A stretch of 64,000 nt of DNA. Origin: Phocaeicola plebeius DSM 17135 (GTDB lineage Bacteria > Bacteroidota > Bacteroidia > Bacteroidales > Bacteroidaceae). The DNA lies in contig NZ_DS990127.1 of NCBI RefSeq assembly GCF_000187895.1, positions 142,894 to 206,893 of the forward strand, in the 5' to 3' direction. Numbering within the stretch: the stretch's first letter is position 1; each line of letters begins with the position of its first letter. Shown here piece after piece: positions 27,160 through 36,690 of this stretch. A program made the translations under genes and the position numbers. The notes beneath the pieces were generated by a model that worked only from the letters and a program-made list of their open reading frames with translations, did no database searches and was not told where the DNA came from.

Positions 27160-27852
27160 TTTCTTGGACTTTTCCGGAAAAGTAGGAACGCATTTCATCA
27201 GATACATAATTTTCCGCTGGCGTTTGTACATGTAAGGACTTGGTTTCCCGGAATTATATTTTCTTGGATTCGGGAGACTGGCTGCAATAAGCGCACATTG
27301 TTTGCGGGTAAGTTGAGAGGCCGTGGTGTGAAAGTGAGCTTTCGCCACAGCTTCTGCTCCATATATACCATCTCCCATTTCGATGGAGTTCAGATAAACT
27401 TCCATGATTCTTTCTTTATCCCACATCAGTTCTATCAATACCGTGAAATACACTTCGAAGCCTTTTCTGATCCAGGAAGAAGAGGGCCATAAAAATACGT
27501 TCTTGGCTGTCTGCTGACTGATGGTACTTGCGCCTCTGGCTTTTTTGCGCTTTTTGTTTTCTTCAATAGCCTTGCTGATTTCTTTAAAGTCGAATCCGTT
27601 GTGGCTGGCAAAGCGGTTGTCTTCAGAGGCTATGACTGCCATCGGAAGATGACGTGATATTTTTTCTTTTGGTACCCATTTGTGCTTCATGACCAGTTCC
27701 TCGCCTTTTACCAGTTGTTCAACACTTCTTATCACCATCAGGGGAGTGATATAGACTGGGATAAATCTTAACGCAATGACGGAAAGGATGGTTGATGCAA
27801 AGAAAAAGATAATCAGATTACGTAGGTATCTTAGAATTCGTTTGCTGTTCAT
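27157..27852 (-). CDS. mtgA: Monofunctional peptidoglycan transglycosylase
   Basis: A 231-residue GT51 enzyme with an N-terminal membrane anchor (about 10-32). All family motifs are visible: '[15 protein letters not shown]' with the catalytic Glu, '[12 protein letters not shown]', '[13 protein letters not shown]' and '[15 protein letters not shown]'. It polymerises lipid II into glycan strands and has no transpeptidase domain. A second GT51 enzyme, PBP1A, is encoded further right. Confidence 0.93.
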   Translation of the reverse strand: MNSKRILRYLRNLIIFFFASTILSVIALRFIPVYITPLMVIRSVEQLVKGEELVMKHKWVPKEKISRHLPMAVIASEDNRFASHNGFDFKEISKAIEENKKRKKARGASTISQQTAKNVFLWPSSSWIRKGFEVYFTVLIELMWDKERIMEVYLNSIEMGDGIYGAEAVAKAHFHTTASQLTRKQCALIAASLPNPRKYNSGKPSPYMYKRQRKIMYLMKCVPTFPEKSKK

Positions 27853-27875
27853 TAGTGCCGAGTGTTGGGATGAAA

Positions 27876-27906
27876 ATTATGCCGAGTCTGAAAGACCCGG
27901 CATAAT
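27876..27906. terminator. Terminator between the ompA-like gene and mtgA
   Basis: Arms ATTATGCCGAGTCT and AGACCCGGCATAAT (one mismatch) with a short loop. On the minus strand it is followed by TTTT. Confidence 0.7.
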
Positions 27907-27934
27907 GAATGTTTGTTACTATGAAATTTGTAAT

Positions 27935-28651
27935 TTATTGTAAAGTTCCAGCTTCAGCTTGCTGAATCATTTGCTGGCTGGCATACATATATACTTCTAC
28001 TCGGCGGTTTTCCTGACGTCCGGCAGCAGTAGAGTTGTCTGCTACGGGATTTTCTTCACCCATACCTGTTACAGACTTAATCTGGCTGGAAGAAGCACCA
28101 CAAGCCAGCAGATAGCTTGATACACTTTGGGCGCGTTCTTGTGAAAGGTCCAGATTCTTCTGACGGCTTTGTTCTGCTGTACTGTTTTTCCAGCCGGTAT
28201 TATCAGTATACCCGTAGATGGCTACGTCCATATCTTTGTTCTGGTTCAGCACGTTATTGGCAAATTTACTTAGTGCAGATTTCGCAGAAGAACTCAACGT
28301 AGCACTGCTGGTATTAAACAGGATACCAGAGTCGAAAGTTACTTTTACAGCCTGCAAGCCGTTGTTGTCGGTTACCTGTTCTACTTGGGCACCTTCAATC
28401 TGTTCTGCCTGTGCAGCAGCTTTATCCATTTTTTTACCAATCAATACGCCAGCACCTGTACCCACAGCTGCACCTACCGCAGCTCCGATGGCAGCTCCTT
28501 TTCCGTGGCCAACGACACCTCCGATTATTGCTCCTAAAGCAGCACCACTTCCACCGCCAATCATTCCGCCTTTGGCTGTATTTGTCATTCCGCATCCGCT
28601 AAATACCAAGCATGCGCTCAGTAAAATAGCCATTGAATTCATTTTTTTCAT
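27935..28651 (-). CDS. OmpA family lipoprotein with glycine-zipper
   Basis: A 238-residue lipoprotein: lipobox 'VFSGC' (Cys about 20), a glycine-zipper region ('GGGSGAALGAIIGGVVGHGK', about 33-75) that can lie in or on a membrane, and a C-terminal OmpA-like peptidoglycan-binding domain ('DMDVAIYGYTDNTG', 'LDLSQERAQSVSSYLLACGA', 'ENRRVEVYM'). It resembles E. coli YiaD and should tie the outer membrane to the cell wall. It starts 24 bases after glyA in the same direction. Confidence 0.9.
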   Translation of the reverse strand: MKKMNSMAILLSACLVFSGCGMTNTAKGGMIGGGSGAALGAIIGGVVGHGKGAAIGAAVGAAVGTGAGVLIGKKMDKAAAQAEQIEGAQVEQVTDNNGLQAVKVTFDSGILFNTSSATLSSSAKSALSKFANNVLNQNKDMDVAIYGYTDNTGWKNSTAEQSRQKNLDLSQERAQSVSSYLLACGASSSQIKSVTGMGEENPVADNSTAAGRQENRRVEVYMYASQQMIQQAEAGTLQ

Positions 28652-28675
28652 TTTGTTTCGTTTTTAATCGTTTAG

Positions 28676-29956
28676 TTAATATGCAAATATAGGATAGTTT
28701 TTCATCGTTTCATTTACCCGATGGCGTACAGAAGCAATTACCTCTTCATTATCTACATTTGACAGCACAGTTTCAATCATTTCTGCAATTTCATACATTA
28801 ATTCTTCTTTGGCTCCACGGGTAGTAATAGCTGGAGTTCCCAGACGGATACCCGATGTCTGGAATGCAGAACGTGTGTCAAACGGTACCATATTTTTGTT
28901 TACTGTGATGTCTGCTGCTACCAGTGCTTTTTCAGCCACTTTTCCTGTCAGATCCGGATATTTGGTGCGCAGGTCTACCAGCATGGAATGATTATCAGTT
29001 CCTCCTGATACAATGGTGAATCCACGGTCCATTAGGGCCTGAGCCAATACACGTGCGTTCTTCTGTACCTGAATTTGGTATTCTTTATATTCTGGCTGCA
29101 TACATTCGTAGAATGCTACAGCTTTAGCTGCAATGACATGTTCCAGCGGACCACCTTGAATGCCCGGGAATACAGCTGAATCCAGTAGCTGTGACATCAT
29201 CTTGATTTCACCCTTCGGAGTTTTCTTTCCCCATGGGTTAGGGAAGTCTTTTCCCATTAAGATGATACCTCCGCGCGGGCCACGTAATGTCTTGTGAGTG
29301 GTAGATGTTACAATGTGTGCGTATTTTACCGGATTGTCAAGCAAACCTGCAGCAATCAGTCCGGCCGGATGTGCCATGTCAATCATCAGGATGGCACCTA
29401 CCTTGTCGGCAATTTCACGCATACGTTTGTAATCCCATTCACGTGAATAAGCTGATCCTCCACCCACAATCAATTTTGGGTGTTCTCTCAAAGCTATTTC
29501 TTCCATCTGGTCATAATCTACGCGACCTGTTTCCTTGTTCAGGTTATATTCGCATGGAGTGTATAGAATACCTGAAGTATTCACGGCAGAACCATGAGAC
29601 AGATGTCCGCCGTGTGCCAGATTCAAGCCCATGAACTTGTCGCCCGGATTCAATACTGCCAGAAATACTGCAGCATTAGCCTGTGCACCTGAGTGAGGCT
29701 GTACGTTTGCCCATTCAGCACCGAAAATCTGTTTGATACGGTCGATGGCCAGCTGTTCACTCTGGTCTACTACTTCACATCCTCCGTAATATCTTTTCCC
29801 TGGATATCCTTCTGCGTATTTGTTGGTCAGGCAAGAGCCCATGGCTTGCATAACTTGTTCACTTACGAAATTCTCTGAGGCAATCAGTTCAATACCTTTC
29901 AATTGTCTCTGGTGTTCTTTCTCAATGATGCTAAAAATAGAATCGTCTCGTTTCAT
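28676..29956 (-). CDS. glyA: Serine hydroxymethyltransferase
   Basis: A 426-residue PLP enzyme with full SHMT landmarks: '[19 protein letters not shown]', '[15 protein letters not shown]', '[12 protein letters not shown]', '[13 protein letters not shown]' and the Schiff-base Lys in '[15 protein letters not shown]'. It interconverts serine and glycine with folate one-carbon units. It follows the porT-like gene by 30 bases and probably belongs to the pyrB-led unit, linking pyrimidine and one-carbon supply. Confidence 0.97.
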   Translation of the reverse strand: MKRDDSIFSIIEKEHQRQLKGIELIASENFVSEQVMQAMGSCLTNKYAEGYPGKRYYGGCEVVDQSEQLAIDRIKQIFGAEWANVQPHSGAQANAAVFLAVLNPGDKFMGLNLAHGGHLSHGSAVNTSGILYTPCEYNLNKETGRVDYDQMEEIALREHPKLIVGGGSAYSREWDYKRMREIADKVGAILMIDMAHPAGLIAAGLLDNPVKYAHIVTSTTHKTLRGPRGGIILMGKDFPNPWGKKTPKGEIKMMSQLLDSAVFPGIQGGPLEHVIAAKAVAFYECMQPEYKEYQIQVQKNARVLAQALMDRGFTIVSGGTDNHSMLVDLRTKYPDLTGKVAEKALVAADITVNKNMVPFDTRSAFQTSGIRLGTPAITTRGAKEELMYEIAEMIETVLSNVDNEEVIASVRHRVNETMKNYPIFAY

Positions 29957-29986
29957 GATATAGTTGTTTTAAAGTGAAAATTCCTG

Positions 29987-30724
29987 TTAGAAAATAACTC
30001 CAACTGAGAAGCTTAGGATATTTTTCCGTTGCTCCAGCTTAATCTTTCCTTCATTATATGGAGCTTCGGTCTGATTCGTGTCATAAGTGATGGAGCGAAT
30101 GGTATTATGAAGTCCCACTTCGTATCGGAAATCAAAGAAAATATTGGATACATTTACAGCCAGTCCTACTACTCCGCTGTACTGGAATGGATACTGCTCT
30201 TCCTTTATGCCTTGCTGATGAAATCCTGAGAATTCGGTAGAGCTGTGTTTCTTCCATATCCATGTTACCTTGGGACCGACGAAGAAAGCCATTCCGTACG
30301 GATGTACGTCTATAAACTTATATCCGTAAAGAATGGGAAGGTCAAGCGTGGTCATTCTTCTTTTAATCAAGGCGTTTTCTTTTAGGATTTCCGAGTTGGC
30401 CAATGTGCTGGGGATAGAGACACTTCCTTGTGTGATGTTGCAGGAGAACTCTGGCTGGATGAAATGATGCTTTTTCATGTTGAACCGACAGAACACTGCA
30501 GCAAAATACCCTACTTTATAGTTATTTTGGGCGAGCTCCAGTTCTTTGCCGTTAATTGAAATCTCATCCGTAAAGAACATGGAAGAGTTGAAGCCTGCTT
30601 TTACTCCTATATTGAAACGGGGCTGTTTCAGCGTAACCATAGGCGTGGTTACGGCTTGTGCCTGCAATTTGCAAACTGCCAGCACACCGCTTCCAATGAG
30701 GGTAAATAGGGCTTCTTTTATCAT
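29987..30724 (-). CDS. PorT-like outer-membrane beta-barrel protein
   Basis: A 245-residue protein with a signal peptide (about 1-23) and a small barrel pattern: 'FNIGVKAGFNSSMFF', 'YKVGYFAAVFCRFNMKKHHF', 'RMTTLDLPILYGYKFI' and the last strand 'NILSFSVGVIF'. This matches the PorT/outer-membrane beta-barrel family of Bacteroidetes. PorT itself acts in type IX secretion, but most homologues are uncharacterised. It is 7 bases after the flavin reductase gene. Confidence 0.75.
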   Translation of the reverse strand: MIKEALFTLIGSGVLAVCKLQAQAVTTPMVTLKQPRFNIGVKAGFNSSMFFTDEISINGKELELAQNNYKVGYFAAVFCRFNMKKHHFIQPEFSCNITQGSVSIPSTLANSEILKENALIKRRMTTLDLPILYGYKFIDVHPYGMAFFVGPKVTWIWKKHSSTEFSGFHQQGIKEEQYPFQYSGVVGLAVNVSNIFFDFRYEVGLHNTIRSITYDTNQTEAPYNEGKIKLEQRKNILSFSVGVIF

Positions 30725-30731
30725 AATTCAG

Positions 30732-31298
30732 TTATTTCTTTTTCTCTACAGACCATCCGAACTTGCCTACTTTTTCTCCCAGTTCATAGTATCCTCCATG
30801 GGCATAGACCAGTAAGTTTGACTGTGCCAGTTCGAATTTCCCGGTTTCTGAATTCAAGTATTTGTCATCTGCCTTCACATTGACTACATCAGCAATAAAC
30901 ATGTGGTGCGAGCCTAATGCCACGATTTCCTTTACCCGACATTCAATGCAGAGAGGAGATTCTTCAATGATAGGAGCCTGTACCATAGAGGCCTTTCCCG
31001 GTGTCAGTTTCATTTCCTGAAACTTGTTGTAGTCTTTTCCTGAACGAACTCCGCACCAGTCTGTGGCAAAAGCCATGTCTTTGGTGGTCAGGTTAATGAC
31101 AAATTCCATATTCTTTTTCAGAATAGGATAGGAGTGGCGTTCCGGTCTGACAGAAATATAACACATAGGTGGGTTGGTACAAATTGTACCTACCCACGCT
31201 ACGGTAATAATGTTATATTCTTCTTCGCAACTGCCGCATGTAACCAGAGCAGCCGGAAGAGGATAAATCATAGTTCCTGGTTTCCAGTCCTGCTTCAT
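30732..31298 (-). CDS. Flavin reductase-like FMN-binding split-barrel protein
   Basis: A 188-residue protein of the flavin reductase-like (DIM6/NTAB) family: 'PAALVTCGSCEEEYNIITVA', 'PPMCYISVRPERHSYPIL', 'EFVINLTTKDMAFATDWCGV' and 'ECRVKEIVALGSHHMFIADV'. Such proteins bind FMN and often reduce free flavin or a partner enzyme. The redox partner is unknown. It starts 3 bases after pyrI and is surely cotranscribed with it. Confidence 0.87.
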   Translation of the reverse strand: MKQDWKPGTMIYPLPAALVTCGSCEEEYNIITVAWVGTICTNPPMCYISVRPERHSYPILKKNMEFVINLTTKDMAFATDWCGVRSGKDYNKFQEMKLTPGKASMVQAPIIEESPLCIECRVKEIVALGSHHMFIADVVNVKADDKYLNSETGKFELAQSNLLVYAHGGYYELGEKVGKFGWSVEKKK

Positions 31299-31301
31299 GG
31301 T

Positions 31302-31760
31302 TTACAGAAGTTTGATGTTGTCCTTCTGCTGTTCTTTTTCGCAGTAGTGGCATTTCAGGAGACCTTTCTCCTTGTCGATGACATGGAACCAGGTCAGCAT
31401 CGGCTCGTTGTTGCTGATACATTTCGGGTTGTTGCATTTCACGATACCTTTCAGTTCGTCGGGCATTTCTACCTCTTTCTTTTCTACGACTTCATAGTCG
31501 CGGATAATGTTTAGTTTGATTTTGGAAGCTACCACAGATAAGCGGCTGATTTCTTCTTCCGTAAAAAAGCGGTCAGCAATCTTGATGATTCCCTTTTTGC
31601 CCAGTTTCTTGCTTTCAAAATTGTTGCCTATTGTGATGTTGGCATCTTCATCTTGCAGGCCGAGTAAAGATACAACAGTAAACAATTTATTGGATGGTAT
31701 ATGGTCAATGACTGTTCCGTTTTTCAGCGCAGCCACCTGTAATTCTTTCTTTTCACTCAT
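31302..31760 (-). CDS. pyrI: Aspartate carbamoyltransferase regulatory subunit
   Basis: A 152-residue PyrI. The N-terminal allosteric domain has '[20 protein letters not shown]' and the C-terminal zinc domain has four Cys in 'KCNNPKC' and 'CHYCEKE'. It binds CTP/ATP and tunes PyrB. It lies 28 bases after pyrB. Confidence 0.96.
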   Translation of the reverse strand: MSEKKELQVAALKNGTVIDHIPSNKLFTVVSLLGLQDEDANITIGNNFESKKLGKKGIIKIADRFFTEEEISRLSVVASKIKLNIIRDYEVVEKKEVEMPDELKGIVKCNNPKCISNNEPMLTWFHVIDKEKGLLKCHYCEKEQQKDNIKLL

Positions 31761-31788
31761 AGTTACTTGAATTGAATAGTTTTCCGGA

Positions 31789-32730
31789 TTATTTTTCAGT
31801 ATCAGCTTTTACCTCATCGAGCGTAATTCCCAGTACGTCGCAAAGGATAGCCTGACGGGCATAAAGACCGTTTTTGGCCTGTTGGAAATAGTAAGCCTTC
31901 GGATTGTCGTCCACGTCGTAAGTAATCTCGTTCACACGAGGAAGCGGGTGGAGGATTTTCAGATTCGGACGTGTATGTTCCAGCATCTTGTTGTTCAGGA
32001 TATATACATCCTTTACTCTTTCATACTCCATGAGGTCGGTGAAACGCTCCCGTTGTACACGGGTCATATACAGAATGTCGGCATCTGCAATAGTTTCTTC
32101 CGTGAAATCAGTGTGTTCTACGTATTTGATGTGATGTTCCTGGCAATACAGCTTGTATTCGTCCGGCATTTTCAGTTCGTCCGGAGCTATGAAATGGAAA
32201 GTAGGATTGAAGTGTCGCATAGCCATCAGCAGCGAGTGAACCGTTCTTCCGTATTTCAAGTCACCTACCAGATAAATATTCAGATTTTCCAGTGTGCCTT
32301 GAGTTTTATAGATGGAGTATAAATCCAGCATTGTTTGTGAAGGATGCTGGTTTGCACCATCTCCGGCATTTACGATAGGCACCGGAGCCACTTCACTGGC
32401 ATAACGTGCAGCTCCTTCCAGATAGTGTCTCATTACGATGATGTCTGCATAATTGCTCACCATCATGATGGTATCCTTCAGGGTTTCACCTTTGGAGGAA
32501 CTGGTCACTTTCGGGTCGGTAAATCCGATGACCCTTGCTCCCAGGCGGTTGGCTGCCGTTTCAAAACTCAGACGAGTGCGGGTAGATGGTTCAAAGAACA
32601 GAGTGGCAACTACCTTTTCTGCCAGCAAACGGCGGTTAGGTTTCTTTTCGAATTCTCTTGCCATTTCCAGAAGATACATGATTTTCTCTTTGGAATGTTC
32701 GGCGATAGTAACTAAACTTCTATTTTCCAT
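31789..32730 (-). CDS. pyrB: Aspartate carbamoyltransferase catalytic subunit
   Basis: A 313-residue PyrB with the carbamoyl-phosphate loop '[12 protein letters not shown]' (about 51-62), '[20 protein letters not shown]' and '[10 protein letters not shown]'. It makes carbamoyl aspartate in pyrimidine synthesis. It is the first gene of a tight leftward run (pyrB, pyrI, flavin reductase, porT-like, glyA). A -7 box is at 32768-32775. The mobilizable element is inserted about 210 bases upstream. Confidence 0.97.
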   Translation of the reverse strand: MENRSLVTIAEHSKEKIMYLLEMAREFEKKPNRRLLAEKVVATLFFEPSTRTRLSFETAANRLGARVIGFTDPKVTSSSKGETLKDTIMMVSNYADIIVMRHYLEGAARYASEVAPVPIVNAGDGANQHPSQTMLDLYSIYKTQGTLENLNIYLVGDLKYGRTVHSLLMAMRHFNPTFHFIAPDELKMPDEYKLYCQEHHIKYVEHTDFTEETIADADILYMTRVQRERFTDLMEYERVKDVYILNNKMLEHTRPNLKILHPLPRVNEITYDVDDNPKAYYFQQAKNGLYARQAILCDVLGITLDEVKADTEK

Positions 32731-32767
32731 GTTAGCTGTTTTTGATTACTTTTATAATACCGGAGTT

Positions 32768-32775
32768 CAAAGGTA
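32768..32775 (-). promoter_or_regulatory. -7 promoter box for pyrB
   Basis: The minus strand reads TACCTTTG, 38-45 bases before the pyrB start. It lies on the chromosomal side of the element's end and so should have survived integration. Confidence 0.6.
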
Positions 32776-32943
32776 GGTAAAAAAAATAGAAATCCCACCG
32801 TTTTTGGGATATTTCGGACTACGTTTTCTCATTTAAGAGGATATTGCGGAAAATAAGTCTTTGTTACAAAGATTTTTCGTAATTCTGGAAGATTTTTATA
32901 ACCACTTTATTAGCAAGCAGTTCTGAGGATAAGGTAAAAATGA

Positions 32944-32956
32944 GGTAATGATTTGG
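32944..32956. repeat. Candidate attL core repeat
   Basis: GGTAATGATTTGG, identical to 45984-45996. The bases beyond the core also partly agree (both continue with xxACC), which fits the related ends left by a tyrosine recombinase. Confidence 0.6.
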
Positions 32957-33015
32957 CAACCCTGTCTATTTCTACGTTCTGCTGTGAGTTGCTGTCAATG
33001 TCTCTCGTCTTGGTA

Positions 33016-33049
33016 CAAAAGTAGCAATAAAAATCGGATACACATCAAA
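33016..33049 (-). promoter_or_regulatory. Outward-facing promoter at the element's left end
   Basis: On the minus strand TTTG (33046-33049), 22 bases, then TACTTTTG (33016-33023). It reads out of the element across the left repeat toward pyrB, 286 bases away. No element gene lies downstream of it. Confidence 0.45.
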
Positions 33050-33076
33050 ATGTCCCATGATTTTTATCACAGGACG
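33046..33076 (-). terminator. Terminator after rteB
   Basis: GTCC..TGAT pairs with ATCA..GGAC around TTTT, and is followed on the minus strand by TTTT. It lies 62 bases beyond the rteB stop. Confidence 0.5.
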
Positions 33077-33137
33077 TTTTTTATCTTCGCTGAATAATCC
33101 GGTTTAACCGTTACTTCTATTTTCGGCAAGTTGCGGG

Positions 33138-34460
33138 CTATGATTGCTGAAATTTATACTTTAATCCATACTCTTCCAACTTGCTATACAGCGTTGTACG
33201 TCCGATTCCGAGCAATTCGGCGGCAACCTTGCGGTTTCCGTTTGCCTGCTTCAACGCGCGTAAGATGCGTTCCTTGTCCTCCGCATCGTTTCGCAAGGCG
33301 AAGCTGACAGGTGAGGTCGGTTTCGTTACGGCAAGTTCCAGATGCTCTTTCATGACAACTCCCGTCTGTGCCTGCAACACCGCGCCCATTATCTTCTGCC
33401 GAAGCTCACGGACATTACCCGGCCACGGATGGGTCAGCAATGTCTTACGGGCTTCCGCATCGAACCCAGTCACGCTACATTCCAATTCATTGTTGGCAAT
33501 CTCACGGAAGAACTCCGCCAACGGCATGATGTCCTCCTGACAGTCACGCAAGGGCGGAACAGTTATCTCGAAGTCGTGCAAACGGTACAGCAAATCCTGT
33601 CGGAAACGTTTTTCAATGACCGCTTTCTCCAGATCCTCGTTGGTGGCGGCGATGATGCGGACATTGAAGCTCTTGTCCGTCTTGTCACCTATAGGGCGGT
33701 ATCTCCGTTCCTGTATGGCACGGAGTAACATCTGCTGGGTTTCCAATGCGAGATTGCCTACCTCATCCAAGAACAATGTGCCACCCTCTGCCTCATTGAA
33801 GTATCCTTTCTTTGTGCTGTCCGCACCCGTAAACGCGCCTTTGACATGTCCGAAGAATGCCGAGGGCGCAAGGTCTTTGGAGAGTGAACCGCAGTCCACA
33901 GGCACAAACGGTTTCCCTGCCCTTTTGCTCTTATCATGCAGATGGTGGGCGATATGCTCCTTGCCCGTGCCGTTCTCTCCGAATATCAGCACGCTCATAT
34001 CAGTAGGGGCAACTAATCTTATCTGTTGCATGATTTTCTGAAAGGCGGAACTGTCACGGGCAAAAACGGGCATACGATTTCGTCCGATACTCCGTTCTTT
34101 CAGGATGGTATGAAGCAGAGGCATAAGTTTATCCTCCACAAGCTGCTTGGGGATATAGTCCAGCGAGCCGAGTTTCATACTTTCGACTGCCGTATGCACT
34201 TCGGCATAGTTGGTCATGATGATTAACGGTTGTGTCATGCCTTCCTTGCGCATCCATCGTAATAGGTCGATGCCGTCACCGTCGGGTAGTCGTAGGTCAG
34301 AAACCACGATGTCCCCGTCTGAGGCTTGTTGCAGAAGTTTCTTCGCGGTCGAGAGGTGGTAAGCCTGCACGGTACGGAATCCTTCCCGTGCCAGCAGGTT
34401 GCAGACAAACTCGCAATACACGATATTGTCCTCCACCACGATGATTCTTGTTTTATCCAT
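33138..34460 (-). CDS. rteB: RteB-like sigma-54-type response regulator
   Basis: About 440 residues from the ATG at 34458-34460, preceded by a purine-rich site; an upstream in-frame ATG at 34520 overlaps the end of rteA. Domains in order: receiver (phosphoacceptor Asp in 'DIVVSDLRLPDGDG'), AAA+ ATPase (Walker A 'GENGTGKE', sigma-54 contact loop 'VKGAFTGAD', 'GGTLFLDEVGNL'), and a Fis-type helix-turn-helix ('NRKVAAELLGIGRTTLYSKL'). It matches RteB of CTnDOT, which activates rteC and can mobilise elements in trans after tetracycline exposure. All domains look intact, while its partner kinase gene is truncated, so control may be lost or taken from another kinase. Confidence 0.9.
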   Translation of the reverse strand: MDKTRIIVVEDNIVYCEFVCNLLAREGFRTVQAYHLSTAKKLLQQASDGDIVVSDLRLPDGDGIDLLRWMRKEGMTQPLIIMTNYAEVHTAVESMKLGSLDYIPKQLVEDKLMPLLHTILKERSIGRNRMPVFARDSSAFQKIMQQIRLVAPTDMSVLIFGENGTGKEHIAHHLHDKSKRAGKPFVPVDCGSLSKDLAPSAFFGHVKGAFTGADSTKKGYFNEAEGGTLFLDEVGNLALETQQMLLRAIQERRYRPIGDKTDKSFNVRIIAATNEDLEKAVIEKRFRQDLLYRLHDFEITVPPLRDCQEDIMPLAEFFREIANNELECSVTGFDAEARKTLLTHPWPGNVRELRQKIMGAVLQAQTGVVMKEHLELAVTKPTSPVSFALRNDAEDKERILRALKQANGNRKVAAELLGIGRTTLYSKLEEYGLKYKFQQS

Positions 34461-34509
34461 TTTCGTATTTTTCCTTTCTTCTTTTGCCTGCCGGATAATT
34501 TCAGCACCT

Positions 34510-35814
34510 TTATCCAGCACAGCCGGTCACCGCTTTGCATATCGCTTCGTCATCTGGAGTGGCACTTCCATGAAGTTGGGCGTAAAGTTCCCTCAATGGC
34601 TGGTCGGCACGGAGAATCTGCCATGAACTTCGCAGATGGTGTGTAAGTGTGTCCAGTTCTTGGAGGTCTTTACGCTGTTCTGCATCCTTGACCGCCTGCA
34701 TTTCCTTTTCGGTTTCCGCTATCAGTTTGTCCAGCATGACGGATTCATTGCCATAAGATAGCAGAGTGGAAAAATCCGGCTTTTCATCCAATATGCTGCT
34801 TAATGCGCATTTATCCGTAATCTCCATCAGTTCGGATATGGAGAACGGCTTGAACAGGCATCCGGCAAATCCACGCCCTATAAGTTCCTCCTTGCTGCAA
34901 CTGCCCGAAGCGGTTGTCACGACTATGGGAATACTCTTCGAGTTGCCTACATTGGATGAGCGCAACAGTTCCAGCAGTTCAAAACCGCTTATCTCAGGCA
35001 TATTCAGATCCGTCAGAAGCAGGCTGTATTCCTTTTTTCGTATCAGCTCCATCAGTACCGAAACATTGGTACAGGTATCGCAGTGCATCCCTTCATGGGC
35101 ATACATTTCTTTCAACATAAGGAGAAGTACCTCGTCATTGTCGATGGCAATCACATCATGGCAGATATGATTATGGCGCATTTGCGCTTGAATTGTCTGT
35201 TCCGGCAGTTCCTCGGCTGTCTGCATGGGAATTTCCACCGTGAAGCGGCTCCCTTTGCCTTTCTCGCTTTCCAAGCGTATAGTTCCACCGAGCATCGCCA
35301 CAATACGCTGCACGATGGACAATCCTAATCCGAAGCCGTCTTTTGCGGCGGCATTTGAAAGACGTTCAAATGCACCGAATACTCGTTGTTGCTCATCTTC
35401 GGTCATGCCCGTACCGGTATCTTCAACGATAAGTTTCAGCAAACCGTTATCATAATCCGCTGCCAATGATACACTACCGTTATCCGTGAACTTGATGGCG
35501 TTTGACAACAAGTTGTTGCCGATTTGCAGGATACGTTCCTTGTCGGTCAAAACCACCGCATCGGTGTGGCTCTCCACTATCAAAGTCAGACCCTTGTTCA
35601 TGGCAATGGGCATGAACTCCGTTTCAAGAATATGCGTGATTGCGGAAATCCTGCAAGGGGAAAGGTTGGGTTGCTCCTTGCCGTTGTCCAGACGGAAGAA
35701 ATCCAGCAGCGTGTTGAGCATCTCCCGCATACGCTCGGAAGATTGCCGGATATTATCCACATACATGGTGCTTTTATCCGCGCTACAACTTTTCTGCATC
35801 AGTCCGGCATAGCC
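34510..35814 (-). pseudogene. rteA: RteA-like hybrid sensor kinase, 5' truncated
   Basis: What remains is the end of the dimerisation region ('VDNIRQSSERMREMLNTLLD'), a full ATPase domain ('IGNNLLSNAIKFTDNG', 'VEDTGTGM', 'DGFGLGLSIVQRIVAMLGG'), a receiver domain ('LLLTDLNMPEIS') and an Hpt-like C-terminus. The sensor part and the H-box with the phosphorylated His are missing. The open frame can be read in from 35814 ('GYAGLM'), directly after the TGA of the radical SAM gene in the same frame. The break is abrupt: the last base of that stop codon touches rteA sequence. A protein could still start at the ATG at 35799 but could not autophosphorylate normally. The receiver and Hpt domains might still relay phosphate. 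Confidence 0.85.
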
Positions 35815-36690
35815 TCATTTTGTCAATCGTATTTTTTCGTGGTAGAAGTAGTTTACGATGACAGGTTTGCCTTTTTCCGAGCGTCCGTATGGCAGATCGT
35901 TTATACGATACGGGAAGCCCTGCTCCTTGGCGTAATTTGAAATGTCCTGCTCCAATGCCTGCCAGTATTCAAGCCTTTTTTTATTGTAAATTTCCTCGTA
36001 AAGCGGTATGAGGTCAGGATACTTCTCACGGATATACGTCATTATCCCGCCTTTGAACTGCCCGCGTAAATTCAGGTTTTCAAGCCAGATTAAATCAGCA
36101 TAATCTTTTACCTCCTCTATTATTGCCTTCACGTCTGTTATTCTGGGGAATATGGGCGAGACGAAGCATACGGTGCGGATACCTGCCTCGTATGTCTGAC
36201 GCATCGCTTTCAGACGGCGTTCAATGCTTACGGCGTTGTCCATATCTGCGCAGAACTGCTCGTCGAGCGTATTGACAGACCATGACACAGTCACTTTGGG
36301 AAAACTCTTCAACAGGTCGAGATCGCGAAGGACAAGATCGGACTTTGTGCATATCATAATCTCGGCATCGCTTCCTCGCAGCTCTTCGAGCAGCCTTCGG
36401 GTACGGTGGAATTCTTCTTCATACGGATTGTAACCGTCCGTCACAGACCCTATTACAACACGTTCACCGTCGTATTTATGAGGATTCGTTATCGGCTTCC
36501 AGTTTTTTACATCTAAAAACGTACCCCACGGCTCGGTGTGCCCGGTGAACCGTTTCATGAACGATGCGTAGCAATACCTGCAGGCGTGGGGACACCCTAC
36601 ATAAGGGTTGACCGAATATCCTCCCACCGGCAGAGAGGATTTGGTCATTACACTCTTTACATCTATTTCCTTTATTGTATCCATATTCAT
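35815..36690 (-). CDS. Radical SAM protein, spore photoproduct lyase-like (mobile pair A type)
   Basis: A 291-residue radical SAM enzyme. The cluster motif CxxxCxxC is in 'GCPHACRYCYASF' (C33, C37, C40); the sequence continues with 'VVIGSVTDGYNPYE', 'IMICTKSDLVLRDLDLL', 'VSWSVNTLDEQ' and 'TVCFVSPIFPRITD'. This is the pattern of the SPL-like or Rv2578c-like group, whose chemistry is mostly unknown. It overlaps the gene before it by four bases (ATGA), the third member of a coupled operon. From memory, NCBI names similar neighbouring proteins 'radical SAM mobile pair' A and B; I could not check this. Its stop codon abuts the rteA remnant. Confidence 0.82.
   Translation of the reverse strand: MNMDTIKEIDVKSVMTKSSLPVGGYSVNPYVGCPHACRYCYASFMKRFTGHTEPWGTFLDVKNWKPITNPHKYDGERVVIGSVTDGYNPYEEEFHRTRRLLEELRGSDAEIMICTKSDLVLRDLDLLKSFPKVTVSWSVNTLDEQFCADMDNAVSIERRLKAMRQTYEAGIRTVCFVSPIFPRITDVKAIIEEVKDYADLIWLENLNLRGQFKGGIMTYIREKYPDLIPLYEEIYNKKRLEYWQALEQDISNYAKEQGFPYRINDLPYGRSEKGKPVIVNYFYHEKIRLTK

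Larger units (their letters stand above)
32731..33137. other. pyrB upstream region and left end of the mobile element
   Basis: A 407-base stretch without a gene. From left to right it holds the pyrB -7 box (minus strand TACCTTTG, 32768-32775), chromosomal DNA up to the 13-bp repeat at 32944-32956, then element DNA with a promoter-like sequence pointing out toward pyrB (33016-33049) and a hairpin that can end rteB transcription (33052-33075). Confidence 0.6.
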
